A program made the translations under genes and the position numbers. A DNA stretch of 64,000 nucleotides. Origin: Pelethousia sp002409725 (GTDB taxonomy: Bacteria; Bacillota; Clostridia; Christensenellales; CAG-138). Below the pieces are notes generated by a model. The model was not told the DNA's origin and ran no database searches. It was given only the letters and a program-made list of their open reading frames with translations. The first letter of the stretch is position 1, and every line of letters begins with the position of its first letter. Location: the NCBI GenBank assembly GCA_937915455.1, contig CALDNN010000196.1, positions 1 to 64,000 of the forward strand, written 5' to 3'. Below, piece by piece: positions 51,460 to 59,623 of the stretch.

Positions 51460-51990
51460 TCAATATTTCGGCTCGATGAGGCCATAGTTGCCGTCCTTGC
51501 GAAGGTACAGGACGTTTACTGTGCCATCCTCGGCGTTTTCGAATACGTAGAAGGAGTGACCCAAGAGTTCCATTTGCAGGATGGCCTCCTCTACATCCAT
51601 GGGCTTAATGGAGAAGCGCTTTACGCGCACTACCTGCCTGGGCTCGTCGTCGAAATCTTCCAGCGGGGCGTACACAGGCTCGGCCTTGAAGGCGCCCTGG
51701 CGCAGGTTCTTTTCGAGCTTGGTGCGGTGCTTGACGATCTGGTGCTCAAGCTTGGCCAGCACGCTGTCCACAGAGGCGTACATATCGCCGGAAGCGACCT
51801 CGCCGCGAATGATGCCGCCCACATAGGGGATGGTAACCTCGACGATGTGGCGGTTGCGCTCTACCGCCAGCGTCACATGTGCTTCGGTGCCCTCGGGGAA
51901 ATACTTGTCGAGCTTGGATACCTTTTTGGTTACGAGATCCTCCAGGTATTCCGATACCTCAATGTTTTTGCCCGTAATGATAATTCGCAT
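51460..51990 (-). CDS. hpf: Long-form ribosome hibernation promoting factor
   Basis: A 176-residue protein with the N-terminal RaiA/YfiA domain (1-100, IIITGKNIEVSEYLEDLVTK) and the C-terminal dimerisation domain of long HPF (about 120-176, KRFSIKPMDVEEAILQMEL, FYVFENAEDG). It dimerises 70S ribosomes into inactive 100S particles in stationary phase or stress. AAAGGGG precedes the ATG. It is transcribed alone, convergent with the broken hydroxylase operon. Confidence 0.95.
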   Translation of the reverse strand: MRIIITGKNIEVSEYLEDLVTKKVSKLDKYFPEGTEAHVTLAVERNRHIVEVTIPYVGGIIRGEVASGDMYASVDSVLAKLEHQIVKHRTKLEKNLRQGAFKAEPVYAPLEDFDDEPRQVVRVKRFSIKPMDVEEAILQMELLGHSFYVFENAEDGTVNVLYLRKDGNYGLIEPKY

Positions 51991-52136
51991 GGTTCTTCCC
52001 CTTTCCTGCGCCGGATTGGGCGAGACCGCCCCATGTTGCGGCGCTCTTTCTTCTATGCTCTAAGTATAGCATAAAGTGCGCGCGATAAAACAGATATTTT
52101 TGTGAAAAGATGGGGGCGCAGGCGGGACAATCTTCC

Positions 52137-52277
52137 TCATCTTTCCCCTCCGCATCGCCCGCGCTTGGGGCAATCCGCACAGCCGCTGTGACAGCCTTTT
52201 TTGCGGCCCTTCCACCATCTGACCAGGCACCAGGCCGTGTAAAGCAGGATCAGACCCGCCAGGATATACCAGATCAT
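52137..52277 (-). CDS. FeoB-associated Cys-rich membrane protein
   Basis: A 46-residue protein with one membrane segment (IWYILAGLILLYTAWCLV) followed by a basic linker and a Cys-rich tail (CHSGCADCPKRGRCGG). Such proteins are encoded directly downstream of feoB in many anaerobes and may help iron delivery at the cytoplasmic face. The ATG at 52277 follows GGGAGCG. It lies 43 bp after the feoB stop on the same strand, so it is co-transcribed. Confidence 0.85.
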   Translation of the reverse strand: MIWYILAGLILLYTAWCLVRWWKGRKKGCHSGCADCPKRGRCGGER

Positions 52278-52320
52278 ACGTCCGCTCCCTTCCCTACAGT
52301 CGAATCCCTTACTATTTATA

Positions 52321-54885
52321 TTATGGCAGGATTGGGCCCAATAACATGTAAGCGATAAAGCTAATCACATAGGCCACGGCCATCTGCCAAAACACGGCGA
52401 AGGCCGTCCACTTGCCGCTTTGCAGCTCCCGATGCATGGTGGAGACGGCGGCGGCGCAGGGCACATACAACAGCACGAAGATGAGGAAGGCATAGGCGGA
52501 GCGGGGGGTGAAGGTACCTGAGAGGGCCGTGGCTACAGCGCCGCTTTCCGCCGATAGGGAGAAGCCGTAAAACATAGCTAGGCTGGAGACCACCGCTTCC
52601 TTGGCGATGAGCCCCGTGAGCAGGGATACCGCGGCCTGCCAGGTGCCGAAGCCCTGGGGCCGGAAGAGAGGCGCGACGAGGCCGCCCAAAATGCCCAGGA
52701 TGCTTTTTGAGGCATCCTCCACTAATATAAGGCGGGGGTCGAAGCTTTGCAGGAACCAGAGCACCACGCTCATGGCGAAGATGATGGTGCCCGCCTTTTG
52801 CAAAAAGTGGCTCACCCGCTCCCAAACGTGGGTAAACGTATTGCGGACCGTGGGCACGCGGTAGGGGGGCAGCTCGATCACGAAGGGGGCATCCTCACCC
52901 GGGAAAAGGCGCTTTTTGAACAGCAGGCCCGAGAGCACGCCCAGCAGGATGCCGATGGCGTAGAGCGAAAAGATCACCAGCGTGCGCCCCTTGGCGAAGA
53001 AGGCCCCGGCGATGAGGCCGTAGACCGGCAGCTTGGCCGAGCAGCTCATAAAGGGCAGCAACAGGATGGTCATGCGCTTGTCTTTTTCATTATCCATGGT
53101 GCGCGCGCCCATGGCCGCGGGCACGGTGCAGCCAAAGCCCATTAACAGGGGGATGAAGCTCTTGCCGGAAAGGCCGAAGCGGCGCATGGGCTTATCCATG
53201 ATAAAGGCGATGCGGCTCATGTAGCCGCTATCTTCCAGCAGGGAGAGGCAGAAGAAGAGAATGGCGATCTGCGGCAGGAAGGTGAGCACGCCGCCCACGC
53301 CGGTGAGGATACCGTCGCAAACGAGGCCCGTAAGCCAGGCGAACGCGCCGGAGGCAGTCATGGCCTCGCGTACATAGGGGATGACAAAGGAGCCGAGGGC
53401 CACGCTTACCGAGTCCGCAAGGAAAGCCCCGAGGCTGGAAAAGGTGAGGCCGAATATCAGCATCATGATGCCGAAGAAGAGGGGCAGAGCCAGGAACTTG
53501 TGGGTAAGCAGGGCGTCGATGCGGTTGGATCTGCTGGCCTCTCCCTGCTTGCGCGCCCGCTTGAGGGCGAGGGCGCACACCCGGCCCACGTAGCGGTAGC
53601 GGCTATCCGCCACCATGCTCTCGTTATCGCCCAGGGGACTGGCCGCGGCGTATTCTGCCGCCACGGCCTCTATCTGCCGGGCCACCTCCGGCGGCAGGCC
53701 CAGGCTATCCTTGATGAGCTCGTCGCCCTCCAGCAGCTTAATCTGTGTCCAATGCAGCGGCAGGCCCGCGGCCTTGGCGTAGCTTTCGACCAGCTTGCCG
53801 ATGCGGTGGTGGGCCATGTGGGTGAAATCGTCGTAAAGGTCGTCCGGCTCTATGTTGAAGCCCTCGTGGAATTGGGTGTGAATGGCGTGGATCAGCTTTT
53901 GCGCCTGGGCCACCAGCTCGTCCACCCCCATGCCCGTGCGGGCGGAGATGGGGATTACGGGCACGCCCAGCTCCAAGGAAAGCCGATTTACGTCGATGCG
54001 ATCGCCACTCTTCTGCACCTCGTCCATCATATTGAGGGCCACGATCATGGGGTGCTCCAGCTCCATCAGCTGCACGGTGAGGTAAAGGTTGCGCTCGAGA
54101 TTGGTGCCATCCACGATGTTGATAATGGCGTCCGGTTTTTCATCCACAATGAAGCGCCTGGCGATGATCTCTTCCATGGAATGGGGGGAGAGCGAATAGA
54201 TGCCCGGCAGATCCACCAGCGTCATATCATGGCCGTGGGTGCATATGGCGTTCTTACCCACCGCGCCCCGGTTGGGCTGCTTGACCCGGCCCTCTTTTTT
54301 TTCTACCGTTACGCCGGGCCAGTTGCCCACGTATTCGTGGCCGCCGGTCATGGCGTTGAACAGGGTGGTTTTGCCGCAGTTGGGGTTGCCCACCAGGGCC
54401 AGCTTCACGGGTTGGTTCTCCGCGCCGGGGTCGATTTTATGCGAGCAAACGGCGCATTCGTCCGCCTCACCTGCGCGAGAGCAGGTGCTGGGAGTGCTGG
54501 TGAATGCCTCGGTCAGCAGGGCGGCCCGGCGGTGGCCCTCGGCATCGGTATCCCGCTTGTGGCCGAGCTGTGAGCGGGAGCTCCGCTCGTATTCGGCCAG
54601 GGTTTGACGTTGCTGTTTTTGCAGGGCATCCTTTTCGCCGCCTTTCATCAGGGTGATCTGCAGGGCATCCTCTCGCCTAAGGGAAAGGGAATAGCCCCGC
54701 AGGGCGATCTCGATGGGGTCGCCCATGGGGGCCACCTTAACCACCGTTACCTCTGTGCCGGGGGTGATGCCCATGTCCACGATGCGGCGGCGCACGCGCT
54801 TATCCGCCGTATTTACGCCGTATATATGGCCGCTTTGCCCAGGCAAGAGTTCACCCAGGGATTTACGCCCGCCTTTGTCATTCAT
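52321..54885 (-). CDS. feoB: Fe(II) transporter FeoB with fused N-terminal FeoA domain
   Basis: An 854-residue ferrous iron transporter. Residues about 8-80 are a FeoA SH3-like domain (SLGELLPGQSGHIYG, RRRIVDMGITPGTEV). A linker follows, carrying Cys135, Cys144, Cys147 and His149. The G domain begins at GNPNCGKTT (166-174) with GNWPGVTVEKK, DLPGIYSLSP and ALNMMDE. The membrane part has the two gate regions (IPLLMGFGCTVPAAMGAR, MSCSAKLPVYGLI). The N-terminal FeoA fusion occurs in some Clostridia. It heads a two-gene operon with the Cys-rich protein. Confidence 0.95.
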   Translation of the reverse strand: MNDKGGRKSLGELLPGQSGHIYGVNTADKRVRRRIVDMGITPGTEVTVVKVAPMGDPIEIALRGYSLSLRREDALQITLMKGGEKDALQKQQRQTLAEYERSSRSQLGHKRDTDAEGHRRAALLTEAFTSTPSTCSRAGEADECAVCSHKIDPGAENQPVKLALVGNPNCGKTTLFNAMTGGHEYVGNWPGVTVEKKEGRVKQPNRGAVGKNAICTHGHDMTLVDLPGIYSLSPHSMEEIIARRFIVDEKPDAIINIVDGTNLERNLYLTVQLMELEHPMIVALNMMDEVQKSGDRIDVNRLSLELGVPVIPISARTGMGVDELVAQAQKLIHAIHTQFHEGFNIEPDDLYDDFTHMAHHRIGKLVESYAKAAGLPLHWTQIKLLEGDELIKDSLGLPPEVARQIEAVAAEYAAASPLGDNESMVADSRYRYVGRVCALALKRARKQGEASRSNRIDALLTHKFLALPLFFGIMMLIFGLTFSSLGAFLADSVSVALGSFVIPYVREAMTASGAFAWLTGLVCDGILTGVGGVLTFLPQIAILFFCLSLLEDSGYMSRIAFIMDKPMRRFGLSGKSFIPLLMGFGCTVPAAMGARTMDNEKDKRMTILLLPFMSCSAKLPVYGLIAGAFFAKGRTLVIFSLYAIGILLGVLSGLLFKKRLFPGEDAPFVIELPPYRVPTVRNTFTHVWERVSHFLQKAGTIIFAMSVVLWFLQSFDPRLILVEDASKSILGILGGLVAPLFRPQGFGTWQAAVSLLTGLIAKEAVVSSLAMFYGFSLSAESGAVATALSGTFTPRSAYAFLIFVLLYVPCAAAVSTMHRELQSGKWTAFAVFWQMAVAYVISFIAYMLLGPILP

Positions 54886-54921
54886 AAAAAATGGCCTCTT
54901 TCGCCTTTTACACTTTTATTC

Positions 54922-54950
54922 AGTATATGTTCCCGCCTTGTGCCTGTCAA
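54922..54950 (-). promoter_or_regulatory. feoB promoter
   Basis: On the minus strand TTGACA (54950-54945) and TATACT (54927-54922) are 17 bp apart. No clear Fur box was seen, though the A/T-rich sequence downstream was not analysed in detail. Confidence 0.75.
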
Positions 54951-54987
54951 GCGGCGCAAACGGGGCGGGCTACCGCTAAGATGCGTA

Positions 54988-55016
54988 TTGCATGGCGGTT
55001 GGGGAAAGACTATAAT
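54988..55016 (+). promoter_or_regulatory. Promoter of the UPF0340 gene
   Basis: TTGCAT (54988-54993) and TATAAT (55011-55016) with a 17-bp spacer, about 40 bp before the ATG. Confidence 0.75.
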
Positions 55017-55054
55017 GTTACTCGGTATAACTATGAGAACAGGGAGGGAAACGA

Positions 55055-55615
55055 ATGCTGGAAGTTTATAAACAGGCCCAAGCGGCCGTGGCGGAGCTGA
55101 TGGCCTCCGCGGATAATCTCAAAGCCGGGGATATGCTGGTCGTGGGCTGTTCCACCAGCGAGATCTGCGGCAAGCGTATCGGCACCGGCTCCTCACAAGA
55201 GGCGGCCAAGGCCGTGATGGATGCTATATTGCCTGTGGCCAAGGCCCGGGGGCTGTATCTGTGCGTGCAATGCTGCGAGCACCTCAACCGCTGCTTGGTC
55301 GCGGAGCGTGCCTGCATGGAGCGATATGACCTACAGCAGGTGTGGGTGCGGCCCCAGCTGCACGCGGGCGGCGCGTTTGCCATGGAGGCCGTGAAGCGGT
55401 TGGACGAGCCTGTGATGGTGGAAGACCTTCGGGGCAAGGCATCGGCGGGCCTGGATATCGGCGGCACGCTAATCGGCATGCATCTGCACCCGGTGGTGGT
55501 GCCCATCCACGCAAACACGCGCAAGATCGGCGAAGCCAACCTCGTGATGGCCCGCACGCGGCCCAAATACGTGGGCGGCCCTCGCGCGATTTATGACGAA
55601 ATTACACCACATTGA
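55055..55615 (+). CDS. UPF0340 (YwlG/TIGR01440) family protein
   Basis: A 186-residue conserved protein of Firmicutes. Family sequences include LVVGCSTSEICGKRIGTGSS, CVQCCEHLNRCLV, VWVRPQLHAGGAFA and the C-terminal RPKYVGGPRAIYDE. The function is not established. The conserved Cys-Cys-Glu-His segment suggests an active site or metal site. GGGAGGG precedes the ATG. It is a single gene between feoB and the structured RNA. Confidence 0.88.
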   Translation: MLEVYKQAQAAVAELMASADNLKAGDMLVVGCSTSEICGKRIGTGSSQEAAKAVMDAILPVAKARGLYLCVQCCEHLNRCLVAERACMERYDLQQVWVRPQLHAGGAFAMEAVKRLDEPVMVEDLRGKASAGLDIGGTLIGMHLHPVVVPIHANTRKIGEANLVMARTRPKYVGGPRAIYDEITPH

Positions 55616-55687
55616 TGCGTTTTAGCTCGAATTGCAGGAAAAGAAGGGCGAACTTGCACGAAAGAACATAATCTAGAAAAATATTTG

Positions 55688-55716
55688 TTGTGTTTTTTAT
55701 TACAATCGGTTATAAT
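55688..55716 (+). promoter_or_regulatory. Promoter of the structured RNA / zinc-ribbon transcript
   Basis: TTGTGT (55688-55693) and TATAAT (55711-55716) are separated by 17 bp. The predicted start near 55723 is just ahead of the structured region. Confidence 0.75.
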
Positions 55717-55722
55717 ACACTT

Positions 55723-55951
55723 TAGGTTGTATGGGTTTTCGGGCTGTGGTTGCAAATCGATGCCAGTCGCAGGCGAAACGATCCACATAAGCGGGCAAAG
55801 CCCGTGAGCATGGTGCGGCTTAGATGTAAGTCCGCCCGTGGCCATTGACCACGAGAGGAGCAGTAGTGGGGGGCATAATGCCTAGTAGCGAACCTCCCGG
55901 GCGGCGAGTGTGGGGTCAAAGACCAGGTCAGCCGAAAGGCCGGCAACCAGA
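55723..55951 (+). ncRNA. Large structured RNA, possibly a raiA-motif RNA, upstream of a zinc-ribbon gene
   Basis: About 230 nt without coding potential but dense in helices. A closing stem pairs GGGCTGTGG (55741-55749) with CCAGGTCAGCC (55923-55933). Inside are ATCG/CGAT around GCC/GGC (55757-55783), GCGGGC-AAA-GCCCGT (55791-55804), arms around CACG/CGTG near 55838-55853, a GGGGGG/CTCCC element (55867-55898) and GGTC-AAA-GACC (55914-55924). It ends with GCC-GAAA-GGC. The size and multibranch form recall the raiA motif of Clostridia, but I could not match a consensus; tmRNA, RNase P and SRP RNA signatures are absent. It may be a stand-alone RNA or the leader of the zinc-ribbon mRNA. Confidence 0.6.
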
Positions 55952-55980
55952 AAAATTTTTTACAAGGGGATTTTTACACA

Positions 55981-56250
55981 ATGTTCGAAGACAAGACTTT
56001 GGTATGCAAGGATTGCGGCGCTGAGTTCGTTTTTACCGCTGGCGAGCAGGAATTCTACGCTGAGAAGGGTTTCCAGAACGAGCCCATCCGCTGCAAGGCG
56101 TGCAGGAACAACCGTAAATCCCAGCGCAGCGGTGAGCGCGAGATGTACGATGCCGTTTGCGCCGAGTGCGGTGCTCCCACCAAGATCCCGTTCGTTCCTA
56201 AGAACGACCGCCCGATCTATTGCAGCGCTTGCTTCCAGAACCACCGTTAA
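55981..56250 (+). CDS. Zinc-ribbon protein with three CxxC pairs
   Basis: An 89-residue protein of the zf-trcl type. An N-terminal zinc ribbon has CKDCGAEFVF (10-19) and CKACRNNRKS (38-47); a CxxC-x17-CxxC unit follows with CAECGAPTKIPF (about 60-71) and CSACFQNHR at the end. Such small proteins are common in Clostridia and are thought to bind nucleic acid or act as metal-storing adaptors, without a proven role. AAGGGGA precedes the ATG. It lies 30 bp after the structured RNA and probably shares its transcript. Confidence 0.85.
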   Translation: MFEDKTLVCKDCGAEFVFTAGEQEFYAEKGFQNEPIRCKACRNNRKSQRSGEREMYDAVCAECGAPTKIPFVPKNDRPIYCSACFQNHR

Positions 56251-56335
56251 CCGTTCTGACTATCTACGAGCAAAGGCTTCCTAATCCCCTTTTTGCCGCG
56301 TTGCGGAAAAATTCGGTGCATTAGTAAAAGCAAGA

Positions 56336-56364
56336 AGGCCCCATGCACACGGGGCCTTTTTTGT
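56336..56364 (+). terminator. Terminator after the zinc-ribbon gene
   Basis: AAGGCCCC (56335-56342) and GGGGCCTT (56351-56358) form a stem with an eight-base loop followed by TTTTTTG. Confidence 0.85.
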
Positions 56365-56397
56365 TTGCCGCAAACGTTACATTATCACTTTTGGATA

Positions 56398-56426
56398 TTG
56401 CATTAAGAACACAAAATATATATACT
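56398..56426 (+). promoter_or_regulatory. nrdDG promoter
   Basis: TTGCAT (56398-56403) and TATACT (56421-56426) with a 17-bp spacer. The -10 region coincides with the first NrdR-like box. Confidence 0.65.
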
Positions 56427-56456
56427 ATTCACACGGCATGATACAATATGTTGTGT
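56409..56456 (+). promoter_or_regulatory. Pair of NrdR-like boxes before nrdD
   Basis: ATACAATATGTTGTGT (56441-56456) differs at two positions from the palindromic consensus ACACAATATATTGTGT. A weaker copy starts with ACACAAAATATATATA at 56409, 32 bp (three helical turns) upstream. NrdR binds such paired boxes and represses nrd genes when dATP/ATP is high. Confidence 0.65.
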
Positions 56457-56495
56457 GGCCGGCGCGTTTCGGCCAGGATATAAGGGGGAATCAGT

Positions 56496-58799
56496 ATGAT
56501 AGATGTCATCAAAAAACGTGATGGGCGGATCACGCCCTTTGATATGCAAAAGATCACCACGGCCATTCAAAAGGCCTTCGACGCCACGGGCGTAAGCGCC
56601 AGCGGAGCGGAAGCCCTGGCGCAGCAGGTGGTGCAGCGCCTGGAGGAGGCGGGGGTGGAGCAGCCCGGGGTGGAGCAGATACAGGATTGCGTGGAGCGGG
56701 TGCTGCTGGATAACGGCCACGTGCGCACGGCCAAGGCCTATATCCTCTACCGCGCGGAGCGCAGCCGCGTACGTCAGGCCAATACCCGCCTGATGAAGAT
56801 ATATGAGGATATCACCTATTCCGACGCCAGCGACAGCGACATCAAGCGGGAGAACGCCAACATCGACGGCAACACCGCCATGGGCGCAATGCTCAAATAT
56901 GGCAGCGAGGGCGCCAAGCAGTTCAATGAGCTCTACGTTCTCAACCCCGAGCACGCCCGGGCTCACCGCGAGGGCGATATCCACATCCACGACCTGGATT
57001 TTTATACCCTCACCACCACCTGCTGCCAGATCGACCTGCTCACACTCTTTAAGGGCGGCTTTTCCACAGGCCATGGCGTGCTGCGTGAGCCAATGCATAT
57101 CACCAGCTATGCGGCCCTAGCCTGCATCGCCATCCAGTCGAATCAAAACGATCAGCACGGCGGCCAAAGCATCGTCAATTTCGATTACGGCCTGGCCCCC
57201 GGCGTTGCCAAGACATATGTCCGCACTTACCGCCAGATGCTTGGCCGCAGCCTCGAGCTGCTGCTCGACGAGCCGCAGGGTGTGATCGACGCGGTGAACG
57301 CCGCGCTGGCGGCCGAGAATCTGGAACCCCTGCTGGATGACGGTAACGGCTACCTGGCCCGCGAGCGAGCGCTCTATCTCGAGGCGGGCATAGAAGAGGC
57401 CCCCTTTGCCAAGGCCCAGGCCTTTGCCAGGGAGAAAGCCATGCAGGATACCGACAGGGAGACCTACAAGGCAATGGTGGCATTGGTACATAACCTCAAC
57501 ACCATGCACTCCCGCGCGGGGGCGCAGACCCCTTTTTCCAGCATCAACTACGGCATGGATACCAGCGCAGAGGGCCGCATGGTGATGAAAAACATGCTGC
57601 TGGCCACCGAGGCGGGGCTGGGCCATGGCGAAACGCCGATTTTCCCCATCCAGATTTTCCGGGTAAAAGAGGGGATCAACTACAACCCCGGCGAGCCGAA
57701 TTACGACCTTTTTCGCCTTGCCTGCCGCTGCAGCGCCAAGCGCTTGTTCCCCAATTTTTCCTTTATCGACGCGCCCTTCAATCTGCCTTACTATAAGCCC
57801 GGCCATTACGAGACCGAGGTAGGCTATATGGGCTGCCGCACCCGTGTAATGGCCAATGCGTACGACCCGAGCAACGAGATCGCGCCGCGCCGGGGCAATT
57901 TGAGCTTCACCACCATCAACCTGCCCCGCATCGCCATCCTCTCCGGCGGGAACGCGGAATGGTTCTTCGAAGAGCTCGACCGCAAGATCGACCTGTGCAT
58001 CGAGCAGCTTTTGGAGCGCTTCGCCATCCAATGCAAAAAGAAGGTGTGCAACTTCCCCTTTCTCATGGGGGAAGGCTGCTGGCTGGACAGCGAAAACCTG
58101 CATTGGAACGACGAGATCGGCGAGGTGCTCAAGCACGGCACCCTGTCCGTGGGCTTCATCGGCCTGGCGGAAACGCTCAAGGCGCTGGTGGGCGAGCATC
58201 ACGGCCAAAGTGAAAAAGCCCAGAATCTGGGCCTCGAAATCATCTCCCACATGCGGCGCAGGCTGGATGACGAATCGAAAAAGCGCAAGCTCAACTTTAC
58301 CCTGCTGGCCACCCCGGCGGAGGGCCTTTCCGGCCGCTTCGTCAAGCTGGATAAAAAGCGCTTCGGTGTGATCGAGGGCGTTACGGATCGGGAGTATTAT
58401 ACCAACAGCTTCCACATCCCGGTCTATTTCCCCATCGCCGCCTTTGATAAGATCCGCCTGGAAGCCCCCTACCATGCCCTCACCAACGCGGGGCATATCA
58501 GCTATGTGGAGCTGGATGGCGACACGGCCCAGAACCTCGACGCTTTCGAGAGCATCGTGCGCTGCATGAAGGAGGCGGGCATCGGCTACGGCTCCATCAA
58601 CCACCCGGTGGATCGGGATGGGGTTTGCGGCTACAATGGCATCATCGGCGACGTTTGCCCCAAGTGCGGCCGCACAGAGCACGGCGGGCCGAAATTCCAA
58701 CGCATCCGGCGCATCACAGGTTATCTCGTGGGCACCATGGATAAATGGAACAACGCCAAGCGGGCCGAGGAGGCCGATCGGGTAAGTCACCAATTGTAA
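56496..58799 (+). CDS. nrdD: Anaerobic (class III) ribonucleoside-triphosphate reductase
   Basis: A 767-residue glycyl-radical enzyme making dNTPs without oxygen. An N-terminal ATP-cone (VIKKRDGRITPFDMQKI, residues about 4-95) gives allosteric control. The catalytic barrel includes DIHIHDLDFY and TPFSSINYGMD. The C terminus has a zinc site (VCPKCGR) and the glycyl-radical segment RRITGYLVGTMDKWN near residue 740. AAGGGGG precedes the ATG. It is followed 25 bp later by its activase gene. Confidence 0.95.
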   Translation: MIDVIKKRDGRITPFDMQKITTAIQKAFDATGVSASGAEALAQQVVQRLEEAGVEQPGVEQIQDCVERVLLDNGHVRTAKAYILYRAERSRVRQANTRLMKIYEDITYSDASDSDIKRENANIDGNTAMGAMLKYGSEGAKQFNELYVLNPEHARAHREGDIHIHDLDFYTLTTTCCQIDLLTLFKGGFSTGHGVLREPMHITSYAALACIAIQSNQNDQHGGQSIVNFDYGLAPGVAKTYVRTYRQMLGRSLELLLDEPQGVIDAVNAALAAENLEPLLDDGNGYLARERALYLEAGIEEAPFAKAQAFAREKAMQDTDRETYKAMVALVHNLNTMHSRAGAQTPFSSINYGMDTSAEGRMVMKNMLLATEAGLGHGETPIFPIQIFRVKEGINYNPGEPNYDLFRLACRCSAKRLFPNFSFIDAPFNLPYYKPGHYETEVGYMGCRTRVMANAYDPSNEIAPRRGNLSFTTINLPRIAILSGGNAEWFFEELDRKIDLCIEQLLERFAIQCKKKVCNFPFLMGEGCWLDSENLHWNDEIGEVLKHGTLSVGFIGLAETLKALVGEHHGQSEKAQNLGLEIISHMRRRLDDESKKRKLNFTLLATPAEGLSGRFVKLDKKRFGVIEGVTDREYYTNSFHIPVYFPIAAFDKIRLEAPYHALTNAGHISYVELDGDTAQNLDAFESIVRCMKEAGIGYGSINHPVDRDGVCGYNGIIGDVCPKCGRTEHGGPKFQRIRRITGYLVGTMDKWNNAKRAEEADRVSHQL

Positions 58800-58824
58800 T
58801 GATCATAATAAATAGGAGGCGGCG

Positions 58825-59334
58825 ATGAAAATACGACTTTATGGGGTGGTTCGGGATTCCATTGTGGATGGCCCCGGCCTGCGTACGGCTGTTTTCGTGC
58901 AGGGCTGCTCCCACCATTGCCCCGGCTGCCACAACCCCGCTTCCCACGACCCGGCCGCCGGCTACGAGACCGATACGGAGGATATCCTGGCCGCCATGGC
59001 TGCAAATCCCCTCTGCACCGGCCTTACCCTCTCGGGTGGTGAGCCTTTCGAGCAGCCCGGCCCCTGCCTTGAATTGGCCAGGGGCGCACGCGCACTCGGT
59101 AAAAACGTGTGGGCCTATTCGGGCTATACGCTGGAAGAATTACGGGCCATGGAGAATGAAGATGTACGAGCCCTGCTCGATGAACTCGATGTGCTGGTGG
59201 ACGGCCCCTTTTTGCTGGATCGGCGCTCGCTCGATTTGAAATTTCGCGGTAGCGCCAACCAGCGCCTGATCGATATGAAAAAATCCGCGCTCGGAGCCAT
59301 CGTGCTCTGGGAGGATCCCTGGGAAAAATTATAG
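58825..59334 (+). CDS. nrdG: Anaerobic ribonucleotide reductase activating protein (radical SAM)
   Basis: A 169-residue radical-SAM activase that generates the glycyl radical on NrdD. The [4Fe-4S] motif is CSHHCPGC (CxxxCxxC, about residues 28-35), preceded by DGPGLRTAVFVQG, and the GGE motif is in LSGGEPFEQ. AATAGGAGG precedes the ATG. Confidence 0.95.
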   Translation: MKIRLYGVVRDSIVDGPGLRTAVFVQGCSHHCPGCHNPASHDPAAGYETDTEDILAAMAANPLCTGLTLSGGEPFEQPGPCLELARGARALGKNVWAYSGYTLEELRAMENEDVRALLDELDVLVDGPFLLDRRSLDLKFRGSANQRLIDMKKSALGAIVLWEDPWEKL

Positions 59335-59341
59335 CATGCAA

Positions 59342-59366
59342 AAAGCCCCGGCACGCCGGGGCTTCA
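59342..59366 (+). terminator. Terminator after nrdG
   Basis: AAGCCCCGGC (59343-59352) and GCCGGGGCTT (59355-59364) form a 10-bp stem with a tiny loop; the tail is T-poor, so strength is uncertain. Confidence 0.65.
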
Positions 59367-59591
59367 GACTGCCCCCAAATCCTTGGGGGCTCGGGGGCCG
59401 TTCACAGTTCGCAATAGTCGCCACGCTTCCTCTGGGTCGCGTTGCTCCTTTGCTCACTGGGCTTCCGCCTCCAGGAGGCTATAATCGCCGCCAGCGACAG
59501 GCGCGGTGGCGGCGAAAGGCCTTGCGCAGCAAGGGCCTCTCCGCAGGGCTTTCCGGCCGTGTCCACAGGCACAAGCAAACCCTGTAAACTC
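59367..59591. other. Intergenic stretch, probable non-coding repeat-like sequence
   Basis: The region is rich in short GC-rich inverted segments (CCCCCAAATCCTTGGGGG at 59373-59390; GCCGCC and GGCGGC around 59493-59515). It has frames of Arg/Pro-rich composition on both strands that look non-coding. It may be a dispersed intergenic element. I see no gene. Confidence 0.4.
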
Positions 59592-59617
59592 AAAAAAGTG
59601 GCTATAGCCACTTTTTT
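59592..59617. terminator. Palindromic bidirectional terminator after the flippase gene
   Basis: A perfect 26-bp palindrome: six A, GTGGC, a short turn, GCCAC and six T. It ends the minus-strand flippase gene. A related hairpin is found at 51386-51407. Confidence 0.85.
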
Positions 59618-59623
59618 GACAAG

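Noticed and set aside
55723..55951. Structured RNA as cobalamin or c-di-GMP riboswitch, SRP RNA, tmRNA or RNase P RNA
   Set aside because: Core signatures (B12 box GCCACTG, c-di-GMP core, SRP helix 8 tetraloop context, tmRNA end, RNase P P4 sequences) were looked for and not found, although ACCAGGTCAG superficially recalls SRP RNA.
57117..58793. Minus-strand frame of 558 codons
   Set aside because: Antisense shadow of nrdD, which has all catalytic motifs.
59336..59587. 83-codon frame after nrdG
   Set aside because: Starts inside a terminator hairpin and has the Arg/Pro-rich composition of non-coding repeats.
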